From NCBI RefSeq assembly GCF_001469165.1, contig NZ_JABX01000017.1, forward strand, positions 1-64,000: 64,000 nucleotides of DNA, written 5' to 3'. Below the pieces are notes generated by a model. That model was given only the letters and a program-made list of their open reading frames with translations, had not been told where the DNA came from and searched no databases. A program made the position numbers and the translations under genes. Positions 35,933-45,287 of this stretch are shown piece after piece. Position 1 is the first letter of the stretch; every line of letters begins with the position of its first letter. This DNA is from Thiohalocapsa sp. ML1. Lineage in GTDB: Bacteria; Pseudomonadota; Gammaproteobacteria; Chromatiales; Chromatiaceae.

Positions 35933-36286
35933 ATGATCCTCAAACCCAACGCGGACCTTGATGCCGCGACCGCAGTCGCCTTGCGCCTTTTCGCCGAGAG
36001 GATCGGGGCCAAGTACGACGTCGAGGAGATGATGCTCTTCGGCAGTCGCGCACGTGGTGATCACGCGCGGCATAGCGACGCCGATGTCGCCGTGCTGCTC
36101 CGCGGAAGCCACGAGCGCCTGCTGCCAACCAAGCTGGCCATGGCAGATGAGGCCTTCGATGTCTTGCTCGAGACCGGAATTCGCATCCAACCGCTTCCCA
36201 TCTGGGAAGACGAGTGGGCGAACCCGGACCAACACGCCAATCCTGCTCTGCTGAAGAACATCGCCCGCGAGGGCGTGCGGCTGTGA
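35933..36286 (+). CDS. MNT-type nucleotidyltransferase (antitoxin-like)
   Basis: A 117-residue protein with the nucleotidyltransferase motif LFGSRARGDHARHSDADVAV (GSX10DXD). The start at 35933 (MILKPNADLD) is chosen; an ATG at 35879 would add 18 residues resembling an antitoxin strand (TITINLPDAL). It overlaps the following HEPN gene by 4 bp. Such pairs act as toxin-antitoxin modules. Confidence 0.85.
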   Translation: MILKPNADLDAATAVALRLFAERIGAKYDVEEMMLFGSRARGDHARHSDADVAVLLRGSHERLLPTKLAMADEAFDVLLETGIRIQPLPIWEDEWANPDQHANPALLKNIAREGVRL

Positions 36287-36690
36287 CCCAATCACAGCAC
36301 GCGACGCAGTTGATGCAGAAGGCCGCTCGGGCGCTGGATTCGGCGCGCCTGTTGCTCGATGCCGGCGATACGGACGGCGCCTGCAATCGAGCCTACTACG
36401 CCATGTTCGATGCGGCGCGTGCTGCGCTCGCCGACGAGACCCCGCCTGAACCCGCACGTACCCACAACGGCCTCATCGCGGCCTTCGGTCTCCGGCTGAT
36501 CAAGACCGGGCGCTTGCCGAGGGAACTGGGTCGGATGCTCAATCGCGCAGAAGAAGTTCGGCTGCTCGCCGACTATACGGGCGGCGAGGTTGAGCCGCAG
36601 GATGCCAGGGAGTTGCTGTCACAGGCAGAAGCCTTCGTCCGCGCGGTGCGCGACCATCTTGCGGGGGCGGCTGCTGTTCGGGATGCTTGA
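36283..36690 (+). CDS. HEPN-domain protein paired with MNT
   Basis: A 135-residue helical protein with a GTG start overlapping the previous stop (GTGA). The pattern DGACNRAYYAMFDAARAAL is typical of the HEPN family (PF05168 type) rather than HepT/DUF86. It is predicted to be the toxin of the pair. It does not show the RX4HXY motif of HepT, so activity is uncertain. Confidence 0.85.
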   Translation: MTQSQHATQLMQKAARALDSARLLLDAGDTDGACNRAYYAMFDAARAALADETPPEPARTHNGLIAAFGLRLIKTGRLPRELGRMLNRAEEVRLLADYTGGEVEPQDARELLSQAEAFVRAVRDHLAGAAAVRDA

Positions 36691-36693
36691 CAT

Positions 36694-36763
36694 CCCCGTT
36701 ATGTAAAGTCCGGTCTGCGCCTACCGCTTGCAGGTAAAGGCTTACCGCTTTTACATTGCGGGG
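36694..36763. repeat. 70-bp inverted-repeat element (MITE-like scar)
   Basis: CCCCGTTATGTAAAG at the left and CTTTTACATTGCGGGG at the right are near-complementary, with TACCGCTT repeated inside. It may be the paired ends of a lost transposable element. The following DNA up to 37027 shows no gene. Confidence 0.5.
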
Positions 36764-37027
36764 CGCGCACGCGCCAACGCCGGCGCCGCCGGCGAGGCAG
36801 AGGATCGCCCCGAACGCCGACTCCTGATCGCCGGAAAGCGCTCTTGCCGACCCGGCGCCGTTCAGCAGCAAGCCCGCCCGGTCGCCCCACGGGCTCCTGG
36901 CCAAGGTCGGGCGTTCCGCCCCAGCCCGCAGCCAGCGCCTTGCGCGCCGGTGAGCGACTTGCACCGGATCGATCTGTCAAGCAGGATGGCCACAAACCAA
37001 CCCACCACCAGTTTGCAGGGTACAACG

Positions 37028-37276
37028 ATGGACGTAGACATCGCCGAGATCGAAGACGCTGTCCGACGCCTGCCGACGGCGGAGCGGGTGCGCCTGATCG
37101 AGGTCATCGCGCGGTCCCTGCGCGACCCTGAACCGGAGCCGAGCCAGAAGGTGAACCCGAATAGGACGGCTCTGGAACATCTCTTGGACGAGATGGCCAG
37201 TCTCCCGAGCCGATCTCCCGTCGATGGGTTCTCGAATCGGGACCATGACCGCGTGCTCTACGGCGAGGATCGGTGA
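37028..37276 (+). CDS. Antitoxin-like addiction-module protein
   Basis: An 82-residue protein opening MDVDIAEIEDAVRRLPTAER with VRLIEVIARSLRDPE next, the pattern of small addiction-module antitoxins found before PIN toxins. It overlaps the following PIN gene as TGATG. A start at 36986 would add 14 residues. Confidence 0.75.
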   Translation: MDVDIAEIEDAVRRLPTAERVRLIEVIARSLRDPEPEPSQKVNPNRTALEHLLDEMASLPSRSPVDGFSNRDHDRVLYGEDR

Positions 37277-37712
37277 TGATGCACCGCTCCCAGGCGGTGT
37301 TCGTCGACACCGGCGCGTGGTTCGCCGCCTTCGTTCCGAGCGACCGCGACCACGCTCGCGCGGATCAATGGCTGCGACAGAACGATCGACCGCTGGTCAC
37401 AACCGATTACGTACTCGATGAGTTGCTGACGCTGCTTCTGGTCAGAGGCGAGCGCGAACGCGCGCTACGGGCGGGCGCCGCACTCCTTGAGCCGCACTCC
37501 TTGAGAAGTCGCTGGCTGATCTGCACTGGGTGACTCGCGAAGATGTCGAGCAGGCTTGGAAAAGCTTTCGACGATTTTCGGACAAAGGCTGGAGCTTCAC
37601 CGACTGCACCAGTCGCGTCATCATGGAACGCTTGGGCATCACGACCGCCTTCGCTTTCGATGAGCATTTCCGGCAGTTCGGAATCGGCGTAGTCGTGCCG
37701 CTGGACACCTGA
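37276..37712 (+). pseudogene. vapC: PIN-domain (VapC-like) toxin broken by a 14-bp duplication
   Basis: The first half reads VFVDTGAWFAAFVPSDRDHA (first catalytic Asp) through TTDYVLDELLTLL (acidic residue) and ends prematurely. The second half, in another frame, reads GWSFTDCTSRVIMERLG and AFAFDEHFRQFG, the remaining PIN acidic motifs. Adjacent identical 14-bp units at 37478-37491 and 37492-37505 cause the shift: removing one restores a continuous frame through AALLEKSLADLHWVTREDVE. All catalytic positions are otherwise present. Confidence 0.9.
37478..37505. repeat. 14-bp tandem duplication inside the PIN gene
   Basis: Two perfect adjacent copies of CCGCACTCCTTGAG. The net +14 bp shifts the frame of the toxin gene. 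Slippage could in principle restore it. Confidence 0.95.
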
Positions 37713-38037
37713 GCAACGGACACGACCGCCGAAGAGAAGATCGCAGGCACTGGACACCTGCCGCCGAGTGCCTCTTTTTGGCCGATACCTGCCCGTCGGC
37801 GACCCAGTGCCAGAGGGCAGCTTTCGACCCATTGCTGCCACTGAGGCTCACGGGCTGACTGACCGCAAAGGACGCGTTGCGGCCTGTCGCAGTCAACCCT
37901 GTGAGCCACCCTGTACGGCCGATGTTAGGCACCGATGCTTTGCTGGCCGAGGTCCGCAGTAGAGTGGACAGCCGACACTCGGCAGGCCCTCCGATTGCGT
38001 ATACTGTCGCGGGAATTCCCGGAATTCCGGCGGTTGA
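37713..38037. other. Interval with no recognisable gene
   Basis: About 325 bp between the broken PIN gene and the next coding remnant. Frames are open on both strands for short distances but show no recognisable motif. Confidence 0.5.
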
Positions 38038-38301
38038 ACGAGCGGCCTCCGTGGCCTGGATTACCGCTTCACAGTCCGAAATGACGGCATCCTCCGTTGT
38101 CCTGGCCCGGAAGCCAGAAATCATTTATGGCTAGCTGATGAGTGGCAAATCACCTTACGAGATGGCGCAAAGCGGGGTTGTCCCGTGCTCCAAGGCGGTT
38201 GGCCGTTGGAGCCTTACCTCCCCGTGGTCGAAAAGTGGATGCTAGAACAGCGCCAGAGCACTCAGATACATGTTGGGTTGTTGGGAGATGGCGATGAATA
38301 G
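38038..38301 (+). pseudogene. 5'-truncated coding remnant upstream of the SIR2-like gene
   Basis: An 87-codon open frame without a start codon reads LDYRFTVRNDGILRCPGPEA, WLADEWQITLRDGAKRGCPV and LQGGWPLEPYLPVVEKWMLE and ends 18 bp before the next ATG. The sequence is protein-like and of lower GC, like the next two genes. It may be the tail of a third gene of that unit that lost its 5' end. The family is not recognised. Confidence 0.45.
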
Positions 38302-38319
38302 AATAGTCAAAATAGCATT

Positions 38320-41300
38320 ATGAGTGCCACACGGCAATTGGATAGACTCGCGGATGCCATCAACGAAGGTCGTCCGCTAGTCGTTCTTCTTGGTCAAGAC
38401 GCATGGCGCAGCGGTTCAAGGCCTGATCCCATGTTGGTTGCCGCGCTGAAGCGATGCGATCGCTACACTGCTGAGGCTGCGCTCGCCGGAATGCCGTCAC
38501 TGCTGACGGCCGACCCACTTGACGACGATTTTTTCGACTGGCTCGCAGATACGTACCTGCATCAAGCCGAAGCCGAGTGGTTTGAGGCTATATCGAGGCT
38601 CCCGCTGAATGCGGTCTTTACCACCGGCATCGACCCTGCAATCTCTCGCGCGCTCCGCTTTGGCGGCCGAGATGTCGAGGCCGTCCTTAGCACGCTCGAC
38701 AACCCAACTGCACCACGCCATAGGCGAAATCTGAATCTGACCTACCTTTTCGGTCGAGCGGGTGAGCCGAACCCAAGCGAGGCGCCACCTAAGAGCGTAC
38801 AGGAACTTCGGCGGCGTACTGCCTTGCAAGCCACCCCTCTCCTGTCGCGCATTGTCGAGACCACCACACCTCTCGGCGTTCTGGCGATTGATGGGTTCGC
38901 CTGTGGCCGCGATTGGTTGGCTGGAGAAGCGCTTTACGGTGTTCTGTCCGCGTTCACTTCCGGGCAAGTGTTCTGGTTCGGATGGGACCAGGAAGCTGCG
39001 GACTATGAATCGGAGCTACTTCAGGAGCTTGCGGGACCGGAAGGCCCCGTGACCTTTCTCTCCGAGCGCCTCTCAACGGCCATCCGATCGCTTGCTCTCG
39101 CAAACAAGATCGATATCGATGGCGTTCGTGCGATTGGGGCGGGAGACGCGATCACCATCCGCGACAAGCTGCTCGAAATCGAACCAGCGACACGGCTCAA
39201 GACGTCCGCCGCAGCGACTATCATCGACGACACATTGTTGGCTCCCCTTTTTCCGCTGGGCAGCGACGCGACCTACGAGGAATTCCGGCGTTTTCATGGC
39301 CACGTAGAGGAAGCTCGCCGGTTGATCGAAGGAGTCCGCCGAGGATTCGCGATCGAGCGTACCTTCGAGGGAGAGCTCCGGAAGCGGACGATTAAGGCCC
39401 TGGCTGAAGTCGGACAAAAGTCGGAACCCGTATTCATCCATGGTCAGTCTGGTGCCGGCAAGAGCATTGCTTTGGCCCGGCTCGCGTTCAGAGTACGGGA
39501 TGAACGGCGCTATCCAGTGCTTTTGGCGAGCAGGGTCTCACGGCTGCCGGCAGTCGACGAACTAGATGAGTTCTGCCTGCGCGCTGAGGACGCGGGTGCC
39601 GAAGCGACGTTGGTGATATGCGACGCTAACGCGCCAGTTTCGCGATATCGCGACCTAGTTCGTGGTTTCCGAAGCCGTGGGCGCCGCGTAGTGGTGGTCG
39701 GCAGCGCCTACCGCATCATCGACCAAGCGACCGGCGAGACCGGCAAGAGTTACCTCTTGGAGGTACCTGCTTACTTGGACGACGAAGAGGCAGAGGCTCT
39801 AGCGCGTATCCTTCAAGAACGAACTGGGTCGCCGTTTGAGGCCAAAAGGTCAAGGTATCTGTTGCCGGCGGTATATCGGATGCTTCCAGATGTGCGTCCA
39901 AGAATAGCTGCTGGACTTGCCCGCGAGGCTCGTGTTGCCGAAGACGGTCTTCGCTCTCGGGGAACCGCCCAAAGAAAAGGTAGGCCGAAACTCCCCGGAG
40001 CGCTGGGGAACGCGCTTCTCGATGCTGGTCTCGTCGATCCGAAGGTGCTCCTGGACCAGCGGCTGGACGAGTTTCTGGGTGCCATGAGCGACTCGGCGTC
40101 AAAGGCCATCGACTACGTGATGATGCCGGGCAAGCTAGATTGCCCGGTGCCTGTGGCTTTGTTGATGCGTGCCGTCGGTGGTAGCGAAAGCCGCGTAGAT
40201 ATCTGGACGTTGTTTTCCGGAATCGACCTTTTCCGATGGAGCGCCAACGATGAGGATGACGTGTTCGTGCATCCTCGTCTTCAGATCGAAGCCGATCTCA
40301 TCTCGGCTCGGCGCTTAGGGACTGCACGTGCCGAAGCAGAAGTGGCAATAAAGTTGCTTGAGAGCGCAAATCCGAACTCGTACGACAACTGCGAGCGACG
40401 CTTCGTAATGGACCTTGTTCACAAGCTCGGTCCAGATGGTCCATTCGGGTCTAGGTACGCAGCTTACTATTTAGAAATCGCCCGCGCGTTGACCGAGATG
40501 AGGACCAAGCGCGGAGTGACGGATCCTGGGCTAATGCTGGAGGAGGCAACTCTCCGTCGGCGCGTGTTCCGCGATTCACCGCCAATGCCGGAAGTCGATC
40601 CGGCGGCTATCCTGGAGGAAGCACGACAAGTAGTCGATCTTGCACTCGACCAGTTTGGCGGGAGCAACAGCCGAGGGCTTCGACGTGCGTGCGCGAACCT
40701 CAAGGTTGAGCGCGCCGCGATCTACGGCTTTCGCGCGGTCCAGCAACTGAAGTCAGGGGCTTCTGCTGACGAAGTGTGGCAGTTCTACGAGGCTGCAAGA
40801 GACTCGACTCGGAGTGCCGTGTATGCAGCGGAAACGTACCATGCAATCGACGTAAGTCTCTGGAGCCCCGCCCGTCTGCTTGAGGAGGGTGCGTGGCCGC
40901 CCGAACGGCGAGCAGAGCTGATCGCTGATATCTGGGATAGGCTGGAGCGTGTTGACGTCGGCCAACTCGATCCCGACCAGAGCGAGTTCTTCCAAACACG
41001 CCGCGTCAAGGTTGCCCGAACGATCAATGACAATGCGCTGGAGCAACAAGCTCTTGAGGCTCTTGAGAGCATGGGATCCCGCGCGGGTGTGTTGCTGCGG
41101 GCCAGAGGTGTGGGTGGCACGCTCTGGGGCCAAGGGTCGGCGAGCGACGAGGAACGCGCTCGCGCTCAATCTGTCGTTTCTTTCATGGCTCAGCACCAGA
41201 CCGCGGTCCGAGAGGATGCTCGTTGTCTGAGGTATCTTTTCCGAGCCAAATGGATCGGAGCGACAGGAACCTACCTCTTCGGTGGTGAGCGCTCACCAAT

Positions 41301-41751
41301 TCCCGGCTCTGACGACGAGCTGCACAGCCTTTTGGAGTTGCTTGATCTCCTTGCCGGATCAGAAGGTGCTCTCGGCGATCCTAGGACCGAGTATCTCCGC
41401 GCCGTCCTGATGTGGCGTCTGGGGCAGGGAAATACTGCCCGCGAGATCTGGCGCTCACTGGAGCAAGAGACATCCTTCAGCGACCCTCGTCGGATCGTAC
41501 GCCACCACCTGTGGACTGACTCCGAAGGAACACCGCGTGTCTTTCATGGCCGAGTGACTGGCGATGACCGTGGAAAAGGCAGATCGCGAGTCCGAGTCGA
41601 AGAAATCGGGTTGGAGATCGAACTCCTCCAACGAGACTTCCCTCTGCTTGAACTTAGGCGTGGTGGTGGCATTCCCGGCGGATTCCATATCGCTTTCAAC
41701 TACATTGGCCCTGTTGCCGAACCTCTAAGGCGGAGAGGAGGTGGACGATGA
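38320..41751 (+). CDS. Large SIR2-like / P-loop NTPase protein (candidate defence protein)
   Basis: A 1143-residue protein. Residues ~1-250 resemble a degenerate SIR2-like fold: LVVLLGQDAW stands where GAG-type loops usually are, and AVFTTGIDPAISRAL where TTN-D is expected. Walker A is GQSGAGKSIALARLAF (~374-389) and a Walker B-like LVICDA lies at ~431-436, giving a STAND-like ATPase module. Residues ~550-1140 are helical and TPR-like. This N-terminal effector, central NTPase, C-terminal sensor layout is typical of antiphage STAND proteins. The gene is visibly less GC-rich than its neighbours and overlaps the next gene by ATGA. The start lacks a good ribosome site. Confidence 0.8.
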   Translation: MSATRQLDRLADAINEGRPLVVLLGQDAWRSGSRPDPMLVAALKRCDRYTAEAALAGMPSLLTADPLDDDFFDWLADTYLHQAEAEWFEAISRLPLNAVFTTGIDPAISRALRFGGRDVEAVLSTLDNPTAPRHRRNLNLTYLFGRAGEPNPSEAPPKSVQELRRRTALQATPLLSRIVETTTPLGVLAIDGFACGRDWLAGEALYGVLSAFTSGQVFWFGWDQEAADYESELLQELAGPEGPVTFLSERLSTAIRSLALANKIDIDGVRAIGAGDAITIRDKLLEIEPATRLKTSAAATIIDDTLLAPLFPLGSDATYEEFRRFHGHVEEARRLIEGVRRGFAIERTFEGELRKRTIKALAEVGQKSEPVFIHGQSGAGKSIALARLAFRVRDERRYPVLLASRVSRLPAVDELDEFCLRAEDAGAEATLVICDANAPVSRYRDLVRGFRSRGRRVVVVGSAYRIIDQATGETGKSYLLEVPAYLDDEEAEALARILQERTGSPFEAKRSRYLLPAVYRMLPDVRPRIAAGLAREARVAEDGLRSRGTAQRKGRPKLPGALGNALLDAGLVDPKVLLDQRLDEFLGAMSDSASKAIDYVMMPGKLDCPVPVALLMRAVGGSESRVDIWTLFSGIDLFRWSANDEDDVFVHPRLQIEADLISARRLGTARAEAEVAIKLLESANPNSYDNCERRFVMDLVHKLGPDGPFGSRYAAYYLEIARALTEMRTKRGVTDPGLMLEEATLRRRVFRDSPPMPEVDPAAILEEARQVVDLALDQFGGSNSRGLRRACANLKVERAAIYGFRAVQQLKSGASADEVWQFYEAARDSTRSAVYAAETYHAIDVSLWSPARLLEEGAWPPERRAELIADIWDRLERVDVGQLDPDQSEFFQTRRVKVARTINDNALEQQALEALESMGSRAGVLLRARGVGGTLWGQGSASDEERARAQSVVSFMAQHQTAVREDARCLRYLFRAKWIGATGTYLFGGERSPIPGSDDELHSLLELLDLLAGSEGALGDPRTEYLRAVLMWRLGQGNTAREIWRSLEQETSFSDPRRIVRHHLWTDSEGTPRVFHGRVTGDDRGKGRSRVRVEEIGLEIELLQRDFPLLELRRGGGIPGGFHIAFNYIGPVAEPLRRRGGGR

Positions 41752-42644
41752 ATTTTGAAAGCGTCCTCCGCTACTACCAATGCGTAAATAACCTGTCCCG
41801 AACCTTGCTCGCTCGCCCCGCATTCGACGAACTTCATGTGACGTTACCGGATCCAGCCAGTCCCGAGCCGGGCTTCATTAGGGCAACCTCGTGGCTCTAT
41901 TGCCTCTACTTCGAGGCCGGTCGTGTCAGCCTCACGTTGCTTCGACAGCTTGGCTATGCCTACTCATTAGTAGATCGAGAAGCGTCTGAAATGCACGTCG
42001 AGTTAGTAAGGTGCCTGCGCACAGAACTTCATCATAATCTCGGTTTCGCGGACTCAGATCAGGCGGCTCGGACAGCTGCAGAAGTTTGGCGCCGAAAGGC
42101 CTGCGGAACCGCTATTCCGCGCGATGATGGTCAGTGGCGAAGTTGCTACGAGCGCTTGGTCGCCGAGGCGAGCGACTTCCTCAAGGGAATCGACGAGGTC
42201 GTGCGGCGCATTGAGGCCGACGGCGACGGTGCGGCGATGCATGTCGAGGAGTGGCTTCGCCGCCTTGAGCGTACCCGGCCAGCAGCAACATTTGATCGTC
42301 TCATCGACAACGCAAAATACCGACTTGGACGCGATGCTATGAATACCGTTGTCTTTCGGAGGCGACACTTAGATCGCTGGCGAAAGCAAATTGAGCTGCT
42401 AGAGGATGGATTCGACTTTGAGTATGAAGCCACTCGTCTGATTGAGAAGACACTACTCGACGAGGACAGTCTGATTGTGCCAATCACGGGACGGGACATC
42501 ATAGAGTCGTTGAATGTCAAGCCGGGGCCTGAAGTCGGTGCGCTCTTGGAGGCTGCACGGAAGCACTTTGAGTCCACTCCGTGCACTAAGGAGGAACTCC
42601 TCTTATACCTTGAGCGGGAGGGATTGAGTAAGGCCGTCACCTGA
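41748..42644 (+). CDS. HEPN-like protein coupled to the SIR2-like NTPase
   Basis: A 298-residue protein whose start overlaps the preceding stop (ATGA). The N-terminal half is helical and contains RTELHH at 91-96, an RX4H motif as in HEPN ribonucleases. Residues ~247-294 (DIIESLNVKPGPEVGALLEA then FESTPCTKEELLLYLE) resemble the C-terminal RNA-binding part of CCA-adding enzymes. A ribonuclease acting on tRNA or other RNA is a plausible inference. No homologous family could be named from sequence alone. Base composition matches the NTPase gene, indicating joint transfer. Confidence 0.75.
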   Translation: MNFESVLRYYQCVNNLSRTLLARPAFDELHVTLPDPASPEPGFIRATSWLYCLYFEAGRVSLTLLRQLGYAYSLVDREASEMHVELVRCLRTELHHNLGFADSDQAARTAAEVWRRKACGTAIPRDDGQWRSCYERLVAEASDFLKGIDEVVRRIEADGDGAAMHVEEWLRRLERTRPAATFDRLIDNAKYRLGRDAMNTVVFRRRHLDRWRKQIELLEDGFDFEYEATRLIEKTLLDEDSLIVPITGRDIIESLNVKPGPEVGALLEAARKHFESTPCTKEELLLYLEREGLSKAVT

Positions 42645-43640
42645 GCGATGCGCAGGTGGGGAACTAGGTGAGAGAAGAGCAAAGTTCCAAGGACCGATCT
42701 ATTCGTGGAAACCATTGCGTTTCTGGATGTATCACCGCATCGGCTTCAATTCCGGCTGCGGTATAGGTAAGGCATTGCCAAGGCGAGTGTCCGCTTCCCA
42801 CTTGTCTGCGGACCCAGACTGACGAACCACCAAGTTCTGGAACGGGTCGTAATCACGCGCTTGGGCTCAGAGTTGTGGGTGACGGCAATGCGCGTTGACC
42901 TGCCGCTCACGCGACTTGGCTGAGTGGCAGGAAGTGGCCGGTTGCGGCCGCCCCTGACCCGAGAAACGGGCGTCCGCTCAGCCTCACCTATCGGACGCTT
43001 GCCGGAACCTCCCGCGGCCGTCAGCCCCTCTTGCGCTTCGAATTGCCGGCGTTCTGTCCGCGATGACTTCGACTAGCTGCGCGGGCGCTACTTCGGCGAC
43101 GTGGCGTGGGCCGGTCAGGTGCGCATGGTCCGGGTGCGCGTGGTCCATAGGGTCGTCCGGCCGTGTCGCAGGCAAGCGGTGTTCGGCCTCGTTGTCGATT
43201 ATGGACTTTTGGCGCGAGATCGTGACCGCGCATCACTCGCTGCGCGCAGCCCCCGGCGGATCTGGCCCGACCCGCTCCGACGCCCCGGGTCCAGCTCCGG
43301 CGCCTCTGCCCCCGCCTCGGTCCAACCGTAGGCACACCGGCCAGCGCTTCGGGCCGACGCTCGCGGCCGTGCCGCTCGCGCTGGCCGGCGGCTATGCGGG
43401 CCTGGCTCGCGTCTGCGGGCTGGTCCGGCGGACCGCCACGGATGCTGGCGACGGCTGATCAGCGCCGATCCACCGAGCGCCGGACTCCCCGGAGCGCTGA
43501 GCCGCGCCCGCGCGCAGAATCCGCCGCACCCGCCCGGGGGCATTGCCCCCTAGCGGGCGCGGCGCGATAGTCACGCCGCCGCCGAATTACGGCGGCGCTC
43601 GCCCGATGACTTTTCACCATCCTGTCTGGAGACCGGACCC
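42645..43640. other. 1-kb interval with decayed sequence only
   Basis: No intact gene. Around 43080-43200 a plus frame reads GRYFGDVAWAGQVRMVRVRV and HRVVRP, which could be a transposase scrap but is not secure. At 43342-43413 a znuB-like fragment is clear. The remainder shows nothing recognisable. Confidence 0.5.
43342..43413 (+). pseudogene. Decayed znuB C-terminal fragment
   Basis: Reads QRFGPTLAAVPLALAGGYAG then LAR, against QPFGPMLVAVLLVLAGGYAA then VAR at the end of znuB. Most positions are identical over about 23 codons. No upstream part is recognisable. Confidence 0.65.
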
Positions 43641-44087
43641 ATGACCAGAACCGTCCTGCCGAAATCTGCCTTGCTCCTCGTCCTGCTCGCCGCGCTGCTC
43701 GCCGGCTTCGCCGCGAGCGCGGTGGCCGAGGAGCCGGCGGCCGACGCCGCGCCGCTCTTCATCAATCTCGTTACCGACGACCCGCACCGGGCGCACATGG
43801 CGCTGGCGTTCGGCAAGAACCAACTGCAGCGCGGCCATCCGCTGACGGTGTTCCTGAACGACCGCGGTGTGTTCATCGCCGCGAAGCAGGGCAGCGCGCG
43901 CTTCGGCATGCACCAAGGCTTGCTCACGGAGCTGATGGGCGCAGGCGCCAAGATCATCGTCTGCCCGATGTGCATGAAGCACTACGGCGTCGCGGAGGCG
44001 GACTTGCTGGAGGGCACGGAGACGGGCAATCCGGAGCTGACCGGCGGCGCACTGTTTGCGCCGGACACCCGCACGCTGACTTGGTAA
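43641..44087 (+). CDS. Periplasmic DsrE-family protein
   Basis: A 148-residue protein. A signal peptide (~1-29, ending ASAVAEE) precedes a DsrE/F-like fold: LFINLVTDDPHRAHMAL, HPLTVFLNDRGVFIAAK, and the cysteine motif KIIVCPMCMKHYGV (two Cys three residues apart). DsrE-type proteins carry sulfur or act in thiol chemistry; an exported version fits a sulfur-oxidising phototroph. GGAGA lies upstream of the ATG. No dsr genes are adjacent. Confidence 0.88.
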   Translation: MTRTVLPKSALLLVLLAALLAGFAASAVAEEPAADAAPLFINLVTDDPHRAHMALAFGKNQLQRGHPLTVFLNDRGVFIAAKQGSARFGMHQGLLTELMGAGAKIIVCPMCMKHYGVAEADLLEGTETGNPELTGGALFAPDTRTLTW

Positions 44088-44385
44088 ATCCCGCCCGAGG
44101 CCGCGCTGCACAGCTCGCCCTTGCTGCGGCTCGATGCCGCAGCGATGGCGACAAGCGCTGTGTGCGGCCGTCTCACGCGCCTAGGTCCTCCGCCGACCAT
44201 CGGCTCATCCTCGCCGTTCGGGCCTTACAGCATCGGCCAGTGCCCAAGCCCGCAAAGCACCGATAAGGCAAGCAGCGCAGGGGGCTTGCGGCCGACGGGG
44301 GGCTGTCGCGCGCGGCGGGCCCCGGCCTTGCAGGGCAACCCGGGCGTCCCTAGCATGTCCGTTGAGCCCGCCACGCGAGATCGCC

Positions 44386-45276
44386 ATGCCCTTTGATCCA
44401 AACCTGCCGCCCGTCGTCTTCGGCGAGGCGTTGTTCGACTGTTTCCCCGACGGCGCCCGGGTGCTCGGCGGCGCGCCCTTCAACGTCGCCTGGCACCTGG
44501 CGGCGCTCGGTGCGGCGCCGCTGTTCGTGAGCCGCGTCGGCGACGATGCACTCGGCGAGCAGATCGGCTCGGCGATGCGCGCCCACGGCATGACGCTGGC
44601 GGCGTTGCAGCGCGACGCGAAGCATCCGACCGGGCGGGTCGAGGTGAGCCTCGCCGCCGGCGAGCCGAGCTACGACATCGTCGCCGACAGTGCGTACGAC
44701 TGCATCGACGCCGCGGCGCTGCCGAGTATCCCGGCGGGCACGCTGCTCTACCACGGCACGCTGGCGACGCGGCAGGCGGCCTCGGCGACGGCGCTGGCGG
44801 TGTTGCGGGGGGAGACCGACGCGGTGTTCATGGACGTGAACCTGCGCGCGCCCTGGTGGACGCAAGCCGGCGTGCGCGCGCTGCTCGACGGCGCGCGCTG
44901 GGTCAAGCTCAACGCGGACGAGCTCGCGCTGCTCGCCCCGGCCGGAGACGATGCCGAGGCCCGCGCCGCGGCCTTCGTCGAGCGCCACGGCTTGGAGCTG
45001 GTCGTGGTCACGCTCGGGGAGCACGGCGCCTTCGGGCTCGCCGCCGACGGCAGCCTCGCCCGCGTCCGGCCCGGTGCCGCCGTGCAGGTGGTGGATGCGG
45101 TCGGCGCCGGCGACGGCTTTGCGGCGGTGCTGATCCTCGGGCTGCTGCATGGCTGGCCGCTCGGCGAGACGCTGTCCCACGCGCAGGCGTTTGCGTCCGC
45201 CATCGTGAGCCGGCGCGGTGCCGTCATCGATGATCCCGTCATTTACGCCGACTTCGCGCGGCGCTTTGGACTCTGA
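44386..45276 (+). CDS. PfkB-family fructokinase
   Basis: A 296-residue sugar kinase. The N-terminal [20 protein letters not shown] and the C-terminal [18 protein letters not shown] (catalytic Asp in GAGD) are PfkB signatures. It phosphorylates fructose, here probably the fructose released by the sucrose synthase encoded 11 bp downstream. The start at 44386 is preferred over 44362. Confidence 0.93.
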   Translation: MPFDPNLPPVVFGEALFDCFPDGARVLGGAPFNVAWHLAALGAAPLFVSRVGDDALGEQIGSAMRAHGMTLAALQRDAKHPTGRVEVSLAAGEPSYDIVADSAYDCIDAAALPSIPAGTLLYHGTLATRQAASATALAVLRGETDAVFMDVNLRAPWWTQAGVRALLDGARWVKLNADELALLAPAGDDAEARAAAFVERHGLELVVVTLGEHGAFGLAADGSLARVRPGAAVQVVDAVGAGDGFAAVLILGLLHGWPLGETLSHAQAFASAIVSRRGAVIDDPVIYADFARRFGL

Positions 45277-45287
45277 GGGGTAACCTT

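Noticed and set aside
35474-36286. 270-codon version of the MNT gene from 35474
   Set aside because: The extra N-terminal 150 codons are low-complexity and unlike the family; the start at 35933 (or 35879) gives a normal length.
43080-43200. Transposase fragment in the 1-kb gap
   Set aside because: The readable phrase is too short and interrupted to assign to a family.
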